Below, piece by piece: positions 42,569-50,845 of a stretch of 64,000 bases of DNA. The position numbers and the translations under genes were made by a program. A model generated the notes under the pieces. That model ran no database searches and had not been told where the DNA came from. It worked only from the letters and a program-made list of their open reading frames with translations. The stretch is taken from contig NZ_DAOKYX010000008.1 of the NCBI RefSeq assembly GCF_035325945.1, positions 1-64,000 on the forward strand, written 5' to 3'. Numbering within the stretch: position 1 is the first letter of the stretch; each line of letters opens with the position of its first letter. The DNA comes from Parvibaculum sp035325945 (GTDB lineage: Bacteria; Pseudomonadota; Alphaproteobacteria; Parvibaculales; Parvibaculaceae).

Positions 42569-42985
42569 TCAGGCCGTCAGCGTGGCGAGCTTCTCGACGA
42601 TGCGCGCACCCGTGTCGCCGCCCGTGCCGAAAAGATCGTTGTCGCTCACAAGCCTGAGCAGCTTGATATGCGCATTCACGATATCGAGCGAGCGCTTCGA
42701 CGTCCTGTCGCCCGTGCGCAGATAGTCGCAAAGCGACGCGCCGATCGACGTGATGAGGTGATAGCCGAAGGAACCGCCCTGCCCCTTGATATTGTGCGCG
42801 ATGGAGTGGATGTCCCTGAGCACATCCGCAGGGGGAACGCCCTTGTCCAGACGCGAGTAGATTTCCTCGAGGCTCGCAATATCCTCGGCAAGCGTCTCGC
42901 GGAAACTGTCGCGCAGGGCCGCCACGGCGGCTTCCGCATGCGCGATCATCGCTTCATAGTCGGGCGTCGATTTCGCACCAGCCAT
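42569..42985 (-). CDS. Stand-alone Hpt (histidine phosphotransfer) protein
   Basis: 138 residues. AHNIKGQGGSFGYHL with H64 as the predicted phospho-histidine, flanked by helices of a four-helix bundle. It would shuttle phosphate between receivers. Start at ATG 42985 fits domain size; the frame is open further. Convergent with the kinase-less sensor-receiver gene, which offers a likely receiver partner; a separate kinase must feed the relay. Confidence 0.9.
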   Translation of the reverse strand: MAGAKSTPDYEAMIAHAEAAVAALRDSFRETLAEDIASLEEIYSRLDKGVPPADVLRDIHSIAHNIKGQGGSFGYHLITSIGASLCDYLRTGDRTSKRSLDIVNAHIKLLRLVSDNDLFGTGGDTGARIVEKLATLTA

Positions 42986-43076
42986 GCGATCCCCTATATC
43001 CGGCTCCGAACGGGGAACCTCGGGCAAGTTTAGGCGATCACATTTAACGAAGGCTGAAGCTCGCTCCGTATTGAAC

Positions 43077-44126
43077 TCAACCCCGCGCAACCGCAAGGAA
43101 GCGATCGACATCGCTCTCATGCGTCGCGAACGAGGCGACGAGCCGGATGGTCATGGCCTCCCCGTCATCCCCCGCCATCGGCCAGGGGTGAAACCGCGCT
43201 CCCGCCGCCCGCAGGCGCCGCAACACGCCCCGCGGAAGCCGAACGAAAACCTCATTGGCCTCGACCGGAAAGCGGAGGGCCGCGCCGTCAAGCTGGCGGA
43301 GGCCGCTCGCGAGCCGAACCGCCATCGCATTGGCATGGGCGGCGTTGCGAAGCCACAGACCGTCGGCGAGATAGGCCTCGAGCTGCGCGGAGAGAAATCG
43401 CATCTTTGAAAAGAGGTGCCCGGAACGCTTGCGGCGAAAGGCGAAGTCGGCGGCGCGCCCGGGATCGAAAAAGACCACTGCCTCGGCGGCGAGCGCCCCG
43501 TTCTTCGTCGCGCCGAAGGAAAGGACGTCGATGCCTGCCTTCCAGGTCATTTCGGCGGGCGTGAGGCCCGTTGCGGCGAGCGCATTGGCGAACCGCGCCC
43601 CGTCCATATGGACCGCGAGGTTCCGCGTATGCGCGAGCGCGACGAGGCGGGCAAGCTCGTCCGCCTTATAAAGAGTGCCGGCCTCCGTCGATTGCGTGAC
43701 CGTCAGGGTCGCGGGCTGAACGTGGTGAACGACGCCCGCCGGAAGGGAGTTCAGAACGGCCTCGAGCGCCTCGGGGTCGATCTTGCCCTCGCCGCCCGGA
43801 ACGCCGATGAGCTTCGCTCCTGCCGTGAACATCTCCGGCGCGCCGCACTCATCGGCATGCGCATGGGACTGTTCATGGCAAAGAATCGCGCCATGGGAAG
43901 GCGTCAGCGCCGCCAGCGCCAGCGCATTGGCGGCCGTGCCCGTCGCCACCGGAAAGACGGCAACCTCGCGCTCGAATAGCTCCGCGAAGCGCCGCTGAAG
44001 CCGCGCCGTGATCTCATCCTCGCCATAAGACGGAACGGCGCCCTCATTCGCGCGCCCGATCGCCTCGAGAATTTCCGCCGCCACGCCGAACGCATTGTCG
44101 CTTGTGAAAATCATGCTGATTGCCAT
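43077..44126 (-). CDS. ltaE: Low-specificity L-threonine aldolase
   Basis: 349 residues. PLP fold type I: FPVATGTAANALALAAL, HMDGARFANAL, and the lysine in DVLSFGATKNGALAAEAVVFF that binds PLP. It cleaves L-threonine or allo-threonine to glycine and acetaldehyde. Start ATG 44126 or 44114. Single gene, 92 bp downstream of nothing on the same strand. Confidence 0.92.
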   Translation of the reverse strand: MAISMIFTSDNAFGVAAEILEAIGRANEGAVPSYGEDEITARLQRRFAELFEREVAVFPVATGTAANALALAALTPSHGAILCHEQSHAHADECGAPEMFTAGAKLIGVPGGEGKIDPEALEAVLNSLPAGVVHHVQPATLTVTQSTEAGTLYKADELARLVALAHTRNLAVHMDGARFANALAATGLTPAEMTWKAGIDVLSFGATKNGALAAEAVVFFDPGRAADFAFRRKRSGHLFSKMRFLSAQLEAYLADGLWLRNAAHANAMAVRLASGLRQLDGAALRFPVEANEVFVRLPRGVLRRLRAAGARFHPWPMAGDDGEAMTIRLVASFATHESDVDRFLAVARG

Positions 44127-44566
44127 CCGCCTCCCGATAGGGCCGACAATATAGGAAAGATGCCGAAAGCCTGCGCGAGATCCTTTCCGCGCGCGTCTAA
44201 CCCTCTGATTTCCGGCCCAAATTTTTTAGGTCAGCATACCTGTCGTATTTGCTTGATTCAGGCCCGGACTTTCGGCATGATCTTCAGGCTAAGATGGGCA
44301 TCGGGTTCCGATGAGAGAAAATGCCCGTGGAAAGCAAAGGCCCCGTTTGCGGTGCGCCTCATCGGGCGGGCCGGGACGGGCCGGCGACCTTGTACGGCGA
44401 TGCAACCCATTGCCCTGCGGGACTTTATTTAACAACCAGACGTGCGATCCGTTGAGCGAAACGTGGCTTTCTGGCGCCCTGAAGGACGCCCGGTGCGCGA
44501 TCCAGTCGCCGACGGCAACAGGAACGGTCCGTCTCCGGCGCATGGGGAGCGGATAGGCGAGGAACG
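44127..44566. other. Gene-free region upstream of gltB
   Basis: 440 bp between divergent ltaE and gltB. It contains a perfect 10-bp inverted repeat, ATGCCGAAAG at 44160-44169 and CTTTCGGCAT at 44269-44278, enclosing an AT-richer core (44215-44260). No open frame with a ribosome site is convincing. It probably holds both promoters and a long gltB leader. Confidence 0.5.
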
Positions 44567-47500
44567 ATGGACAAGATGGAGAAGGCTCGAGGCCGGACGC
44601 CCAAGAGCGGGGAGCGCCCCGCGGTCGTCGCCAGGTCGTTTGAGGACATGGCGGCAGTACCGGCGGGGCTTCCAGATGCGCAGGGTCTTTATGATCCGCG
44701 CAATGAACGCGATGCCTGCGGCATCGGCTTCGTAGCGAACATCCACAACCGGAAATCCCACAAGATCATCGAGGACGGCCTCAGGATCCTCGAGAACCTC
44801 GAACATCGAGGCGCGGTAGGCGCGGACCCCAAGGCGGGCGACGGCGCCGGCATCCTCATCCAGATCCCCGACACTTTCTTCCGCGAGGAATGCGCCGCTC
44901 TCGGTATCGCGCTTCCCGCTCCCGGCGAATACGCCATCGGCCATTTCTTCCTGCCTCGCGACGAGGCGGAACGGGCAAAGATCGTCGAACTCGTCGAGAA
45001 GACAGTCATCGAGGAAGGTCAGGTTTTCCTCGGCTGGCGCGACGTGCCCGTCGACAATTCCGATCTCGGCTATTCGGTGAAGCCGACCGAACCCTTCCAT
45101 CGTCAGCTTATCGTGGCGCGCGGGCCCGGCATCGGCGATCAGGTTCACTTCGAGCGCAAGCTGTTCGTGATCCGCAAGCGCATCTTCAACACGATCTTCC
45201 GCGAAACGGGCAGGATGCCCCGGGATCTCTACATCCCCTCCCTCTCCTCGCGCACCATCGTCTACAAGGGCATGCTGCTCGCCGCCCAGGTCGGCTCCTA
45301 CTACAAGGACCTGCGCGACCCGCGCATGGTGACGGCGCTCGCCCTCGTGCATCAGCGCTTCTCGACCAACACCTTCCCGACATGGCGCCTGGCTCATCCC
45401 TTCCGGATGATCTGCCACAATGGCGAGATCAACACGCTGCGCGGCAATGTGAACTGGATTCAGGCGCGCTACTCCTCCATGCAGTCGGAGATACTGGGCG
45501 ACGATCTGAAGAAGCTCTGGCCGATCGCGGTTGAAGGCCAGTCGGACAGCGCCTGCTTCGACAATGCGCTCGAACTCCTCGTCATGGGCGGCTATTCGCT
45601 CGCCCATGCGATGATGATGCTCATTCCGGAAGCATGGGCGGGCAATCCGCTCATGGATGAGGATCGCCGCGCCTTCTACGAATATCACGCCGCGCTCATG
45701 GAGCCGTGGGACGGCCCGGCCGCGGTGGCCTTCACCGATGGCCGCCAGATCGGCGCGACGCTCGACCGCAACGGATTGCGGCCCGCGCGCTATTTCGTCA
45801 CCGACGAGGGCAATGTCGTCATGGCGTCCGAAATGGGCGTGCTGCCCGTGCCGGAGGAAACCATCGTCGAGAAGTGGCGCCTTCAGCCCGGCAAGATGCT
45901 GCTCATCGATCTCGAGGAAGGCCGCATCATCGCCGATGACGAGATCAAGGCGAAACTCTCGAAGCTCAACCCCTACAAGAAGTGGGTCGAGCGCACGCAG
46001 ATCGTGCTCGAGGACATGCCACCCGCCACGAAGGCGGCGAAGCCTCCGCATGACGCCGCGCTTCTCGATCTCCAGCAGGCCTTCGGCTACACGCAGGAAG
46101 ACATCAAGTTCCTCCTGTCGCCGATGGCGATCGAGGGCCAGGAAGCGATCGGCTCCATGGGCACGGATACGCCCGTCTCCGTTCTCTCGGAAAAGCCGAA
46201 GCTGCTCTACACCTACTTCAAGCAGAACTTCGCCCAGGTGACGAACCCGCCGATCGATCCGATCCGCGAAGAACTCGTCATGTCGCTCGTCTCCTTCATC
46301 GGCCCGCGCCCGAACCTGCTCGATCTCAAGGGCATGTCGAGCGTGAAGCGGCTCGAGGTGCGTCAGCCGATCCTCACCAATGAGGATCTGGAAAAGATCC
46401 GCATGATCGGCGAGGTCCCCGACAATCACTTCAGGTCGGAGACGCTCGACATCACCTACAAGGCCGAGCGCGGCGCGGACGAAATGGAAACCATGCTCGG
46501 CCGCCTCTGCGAGCGTGCCGAGGAAGCGGTGGCCAGCGGCTTCAACATCATCATCCTGTCCGACCGCAAGGTATCGGCGGAACGGATGGCGATCCCGGCG
46601 CTCCTTGCGACATCGGCCGTGCACCACCACCTCATCGCGAAGGGGCTTCGCACCTCGGTCGGCCTCGTCGTCGAGACGGGCGAGGCGCGCGAGGTTCATC
46701 ACTTCGCCTGTCTTGCGGGCTATGGCGCCGAAGCGATCAACCCCTATCTCGCCTTCGAGACGCTGGAAGCGATGCTTCCCTCGCTCGACGAGAAGCTCAC
46801 CGCCTATGAGGTCACCAAGCGTTACATCAAGGCGATCGACAAGGGACTGCTCAAGGTCATGTCCAAGATGGGCATCTCGACCTATCAGTCCTATTGCGGC
46901 GCGCAGATCTTCGACGCGATCGGCCTCAACTCCGATTTCGTGACCAGATATTTCACCGGCACGGCCTCGGTGATCGAGGGCGCGGGCTGCCATGAAATCG
47001 CCGAGGAGACGTTCCGCCGCCACCAGCTCGCCTTCGGCGATGCGCCGGTGCTACGGAACGCGCTCGATGTTGGCGGCGAATATGCGTTCCGCTTCCGCGG
47101 CGAGGAACATGCCTGGGATCCGGACTCGGTGCGCGATCTTCAGCATGCGGTGCGCGGCAACAGCCAGGACAAGTATCGCGAGTTCGCCCGGCGCATCAAC
47201 GACCAGAGCAGGCGGCTTCTGGCCATTCGCGGCCTCTTCGAGATCAAGACCGCAGAAGCCGACGGCCGCAGGCCGGTGCCGCTGGAGGAGGTCGAGCCCG
47301 CCAAGGAGATCGTCAGGCGTTTCGCCACCGGCGCCATGTCCTTCGGCTCGATCAGCCGCGAGGCGCATACGACGCTGGCAATCGCCATGAACCGCATCGG
47401 CGGCCGCTCCAACACGGGCGAAGGCGGCGAGGAAGCCGACCGCTTCAAGCCGCTGCCGAACGGCGATTCCATGCGCTCTTCCATCAAGCAGGTCGCCTCG

Positions 47501-49312
47501 GGACGCTTCGGTGTGACGGCCGAGTATCTCGTCAACTCCGACATGATGCAGATCAAGATGGCGCAGGGCGCAAAGCCCGGCGAAGGCGGACAGTTGCCCG
47601 GTCACAAGGTCGATGCCGTCATCGCCAAGGTGCGCCACTCGACGCCGGGCGTCGGCCTCATTTCGCCGCCCCCGCATCACGACATCTATTCGATCGAGGA
47701 CCTCGCCCAGCTCATCTTCGACCTGAAGAACGTGAACCCTGACGGCCTCGTCTCGGTGAAGCTCGTCTCCGAAGTCGGCGTCGGCACCGTTGCCGCCGGC
47801 GTCTCCAAGGCGCGCGCCGATCACGTCACGATCTCGGGCTTCGAGGGCGGCACGGGCGCCTCGCCCCTCACCTCGATCAAGCATGCGGGCAGCCCCTGGG
47901 AGATCGGCCTCGCCGAAACGCATCAGACGCTGGTGCTGAACCGCCTGCGCGGCCGCATCACGGTGCAGGTCGATGGCGGTCTCAGGACCGGCCGCGACGT
48001 CATCATCGGCGCTCTGCTCGGCGCCGACGAGTTCGGCTTCGCCACCGCGCCGCTCATCGCGGCGGGCTGCATCATGATGCGCAAGTGCCATCTGAACACC
48101 TGCCCCGTCGGCGTGGCGACGCAGGACCCGGAACTGCGCAAGCGCTTCGTCGGCATGCCGGAGCATGTGATCAACTACTTCTTCTTCGTCGCGGAAGAAG
48201 TGCGCGAATACATGGCCTCGCTCGGCTATCGCAGCTTCAACGAGATGATCGGCCAGCTCCAGATGCTCGACAAGCGCAAGGTCGTCGATCACTGGAAGGC
48301 GCATGGCCTCGACTTCTCGCGGCTCTTCCACAAGCCGGAAGCCGGCAAGGGTGTCGCCATCTACCGGACCGAGACGCAGGATCACCAGATCGCCAGCGTG
48401 CTCGACCGCAAGCTCATCGCCGAAGCGCGCGACGCCATCGAGCGGAAGAAGCACGTCCGGATCGAGACCTCGGTCGGGAATACGGACCGCACCGTCGGCG
48501 CCATGCTTTCTGGCGCCATCGCAAGGCGTCATGGCCATGCCGGACTTCCCGACGACACGGTCCATGTGAAGCTCGACGGCACTGCCGGCCAGAGCTTCGG
48601 CGCCTGGGCCGCGCATGGCGTCACGCTCGAACTGGAAGGCCAGGCCAACGACTATGTCGGCAAGGGCCTTTCCGGCGGGCGCCTCATCGTCTACCCGCCG
48701 GCCAATACGAGGATCGTGCCCGAAAAGAGCATCATCGTCGGCAACACCGTTCTTTACGGTGCGATTTCCGGCGAGTGCTACTTCCGCGGCGTCGCCGGCG
48801 AACGCTTCGCCGTCCGCAACTCCGGCGCCATCGCCGTTGTCGAAGGCACGGGCGATCACGGCTGCGAATACATGACAGGCGGCATCGTCGTCGTTCTCGG
48901 AGAGACAGGCCGCAACTTCGCGGCCGGCATGTCCGGCGGCATCGCCTATGTCCTCGACGAGGACGGCATGTTCGAAAAGCGCTGCAACATGGCGATGGTC
49001 GATCTGGAGCCCGTGGAATCCGAACTCGCGCTGATGGAGAAGCTCCACCACCAGCGCAGCGATCTGGAAAGCCACGGCCTCGTCGACATCATGTCGGACA
49101 TGACGCGCTTCGACGCCGAGCGGCTCCGCCAGCTCATCGAAAACCACGCCCGCTACACCAATTCGTCGCGGGCGAAGGAAATACTCGGCAACTGGTCCGC
49201 AATGCTCCCCAAATTCCGCAAGGTCATGCCGGTCGAATACCGGCGCGCCCTGAAGGAAATGGAACGCGCGCAGCAAAGCGCCCCTGAAGCCATCGCCGTG
49301 GCAGGAGAGTAA
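44567..49312 (+). CDS. gltB: Glutamate synthase (NADPH) large subunit
   Basis: 1581 residues. The glutaminase nucleophile is Cys51 in NERDACGIGFVANI, exposed after propeptide removal. The amidotransferase domain is followed by the central domain, the FMN-binding synthase barrel (SRAHTTL-like SREAHTTLAIAMNRIGGRSNTGEGGE, GGTGASPLTSIKHAG, VDGGLRTGRDV) and the 3Fe-4S cysteines in CHLNTCPVGVATQ, then the GXGXG beta helix. It makes two glutamates from glutamine and 2-oxoglutarate. gltD follows after 1 bp. Confidence 0.98.
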   Translation: MDKMEKARGRTPKSGERPAVVARSFEDMAAVPAGLPDAQGLYDPRNERDACGIGFVANIHNRKSHKIIEDGLRILENLEHRGAVGADPKAGDGAGILIQIPDTFFREECAALGIALPAPGEYAIGHFFLPRDEAERAKIVELVEKTVIEEGQVFLGWRDVPVDNSDLGYSVKPTEPFHRQLIVARGPGIGDQVHFERKLFVIRKRIFNTIFRETGRMPRDLYIPSLSSRTIVYKGMLLAAQVGSYYKDLRDPRMVTALALVHQRFSTNTFPTWRLAHPFRMICHNGEINTLRGNVNWIQARYSSMQSEILGDDLKKLWPIAVEGQSDSACFDNALELLVMGGYSLAHAMMMLIPEAWAGNPLMDEDRRAFYEYHAALMEPWDGPAAVAFTDGRQIGATLDRNGLRPARYFVTDEGNVVMASEMGVLPVPEETIVEKWRLQPGKMLLIDLEEGRIIADDEIKAKLSKLNPYKKWVERTQIVLEDMPPATKAAKPPHDAALLDLQQAFGYTQEDIKFLLSPMAIEGQEAIGSMGTDTPVSVLSEKPKLLYTYFKQNFAQVTNPPIDPIREELVMSLVSFIGPRPNLLDLKGMSSVKRLEVRQPILTNEDLEKIRMIGEVPDNHFRSETLDITYKAERGADEMETMLGRLCERAEEAVASGFNIIILSDRKVSAERMAIPALLATSAVHHHLIAKGLRTSVGLVVETGEAREVHHFACLAGYGAEAINPYLAFETLEAMLPSLDEKLTAYEVTKRYIKAIDKGLLKVMSKMGISTYQSYCGAQIFDAIGLNSDFVTRYFTGTASVIEGAGCHEIAEETFRRHQLAFGDAPVLRNALDVGGEYAFRFRGEEHAWDPDSVRDLQHAVRGNSQDKYREFARRINDQSRRLLAIRGLFEIKTAEADGRRPVPLEEVEPAKEIVRRFATGAMSFGSISREAHTTLAIAMNRIGGRSNTGEGGEEADRFKPLPNGDSMRSSIKQVASGRFGVTAEYLVNSDMMQIKMAQGAKPGEGGQLPGHKVDAVIAKVRHSTPGVGLISPPPHHDIYSIEDLAQLIFDLKNVNPDGLVSVKLVSEVGVGTVAAGVSKARADHVTISGFEGGTGASPLTSIKHAGSPWEIGLAETHQTLVLNRLRGRITVQVDGGLRTGRDVIIGALLGADEFGFATAPLIAAGCIMMRKCHLNTCPVGVATQDPELRKRFVGMPEHVINYFFFVAEEVREYMASLGYRSFNEMIGQLQMLDKRKVVDHWKAHGLDFSRLFHKPEAGKGVAIYRTETQDHQIASVLDRKLIAEARDAIERKKHVRIETSVGNTDRTVGAMLSGAIARRHGHAGLPDDTVHVKLDGTAGQSFGAWAAHGVTLELEGQANDYVGKGLSGGRLIVYPPANTRIVPEKSIIVGNTVLYGAISGECYFRGVAGERFAVRNSGAIAVVEGTGDHGCEYMTGGIVVVLGETGRNFAAGMSGGIAYVLDEDGMFEKRCNMAMVDLEPVESELALMEKLHHQRSDLESHGLVDIMSDMTRFDAERLRQLIENHARYTNSSRAKEILGNWSAMLPKFRKVMPVEYRRALKEMERAQQSAPEAIAVAGE

Positions 49313-49313
49313 C

Positions 49314-50732
49314 GTGGGAAAGATTACCGGATTTCTGGAGATCGACCGGCAGGACCGCAAGTACCAGCCGGCTTCCGACCGCATTCGTCACTTCAAGGAG
49401 TTCGTGATTCCGCTCGGCGAAAAGGCCGTGCGCGATCAGGCCTCCCGCTGCATGGATTGCGGCATTCCCTACTGCCACAATGGCTGCCCCGTGAACAACC
49501 AGATCCCCGACTGGAATGATCTGGTCTATCGCGACAATTGGGAAGAAGCCTGCCGCAACCTCCACTCGACGAACAATTTTCCCGAGTTCACCGGCCGCAT
49601 CTGCCCCGCGCCCTGCGAGGCGGCCTGCACGCTCAACCTCATCGAGCAGCCGGTCACGATCAAGACGATCGAATGCGCGATCGTCGATCGCGGCTGGGCG
49701 GAGGGCTGGCTTCCGCCGCAGCCTGCCGCCAGGCGGTCGGGCAAGAAGGTCGCCATCGTCGGCTCGGGGCCTGCCGGGCTTGCCTGCGCGCAGCAGCTTT
49801 CCCGTGCGGGCCATGAGGTCCATGTCTTCGAGAAGAACGCGAAGGCCGGCGGCCTGCTCCGCTACGGCATCCCCGATTTCAAGATGGAAAAGCACCTGAT
49901 CGACAGGCGCCTTTCACAGATCGAAGCCGAGGGAGCGACCTTCCATTATGGCGCCCATATCGGCGTGACGATGAAGGCGAAGACGCTGCTGGACGAGTTC
50001 GACGCCGTCGTCCTCGCAGGCGGCTCCGAGCATCCGCGCGATCTCCCCATCGAGGGGCGCGATCTTCGCGGCGTTCACTTCGCCATGGATTTTCTGCCGC
50101 AGCAGAACCGGCGCAATTCCGGCGAGCCGCTTCTGAACATCGAGCCGATCCTTGCAGGCGGAAAGCATGTCGTCGTCATTGGCGGCGGCGACACGGGCTC
50201 CGACTGCATCGGCACCTCGTTCCGTCAGGGCGCGATCTCGGTGACGCAGCTCGAGATCATGCCCGCGCCGCCCGAGAAGGAGAACAAGCTCCTGACATGG
50301 CCCGACTGGCCGCTCAAGATGCGGACATCGTCGAGCCAGGCCGAAGGCGCGGCGCGCGACTTCTCCGTCATGACGCGCCGCCTCATCGGCGAGGGCGGCC
50401 AGGTGACGGCGATCGAATGCGTCCGCCTCGACGACAAGATGCAGGCGATCGCCGGCAGCGAGTTCGACCTCAAGGCCGATCTCGTTCTGCTCGCCATGGG
50501 CTTCGTCCATCCCGTCCATGAAGGCATGCTCGCGGAACTGGGTATCGCACTCGACAAGCGCGGCAATGTGGCTGCCGACACCGCGACCTACAGGACGACG
50601 CTCGACAAGGTCTTCTCGGCGGGCGACATGCGCCGCGGCCAGTCGCTCGTCGTCTGGGCGATCCGCGAGGGCCGCCAGGCGGCGCGCGAGGTCGATCTCT
50701 TTCTGATGGGCGAGACGACGCTTCCGCGCTGA
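49314..50732 (+). CDS. gltD: Glutamate synthase (NADPH) small subunit
   Basis: 472 residues, GTG start one base after the gltB stop. Two 4Fe-4S clusters from CMDCGIPYCHNGCP and GRICPAPCEAACT, FAD motif IVGSGPAGLACAQQL and NADPH motif VIGGGDTGSDCIG. It passes electrons from NADPH to GltB. Confidence 0.97.
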   Translation: MGKITGFLEIDRQDRKYQPASDRIRHFKEFVIPLGEKAVRDQASRCMDCGIPYCHNGCPVNNQIPDWNDLVYRDNWEEACRNLHSTNNFPEFTGRICPAPCEAACTLNLIEQPVTIKTIECAIVDRGWAEGWLPPQPAARRSGKKVAIVGSGPAGLACAQQLSRAGHEVHVFEKNAKAGGLLRYGIPDFKMEKHLIDRRLSQIEAEGATFHYGAHIGVTMKAKTLLDEFDAVVLAGGSEHPRDLPIEGRDLRGVHFAMDFLPQQNRRNSGEPLLNIEPILAGGKHVVVIGGGDTGSDCIGTSFRQGAISVTQLEIMPAPPEKENKLLTWPDWPLKMRTSSSQAEGAARDFSVMTRRLIGEGGQVTAIECVRLDDKMQAIAGSEFDLKADLVLLAMGFVHPVHEGMLAELGIALDKRGNVAADTATYRTTLDKVFSAGDMRRGQSLVVWAIREGRQAAREVDLFLMGETTLPR

Positions 50733-50757
50733 TCTCGGGCCGTCCGTACAAGGCCGA

Positions 50758-50787
50758 AGCCCCGCCGGAAACGGCGGGGCTTTTTTC
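50758..50787 (+). terminator. Terminator of the gltBD operon
   Basis: GCCCCGCCG, loop GAAA, CGGCGGGGC, then TTTTTT: a textbook intrinsic terminator 27 bp after the gltD stop. Confidence 0.9.
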
Positions 50788-50845
50788 CACCCGGCCCCAT
50801 TTACCCAGACGGCACTGGACAGATTCTCCCGGAGCGCCTTCACTA

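Noticed and set aside
44429..49384. Two very long minus-strand frames across gltB
   Set aside because: Antisense shadows of a gene with all expected motifs.
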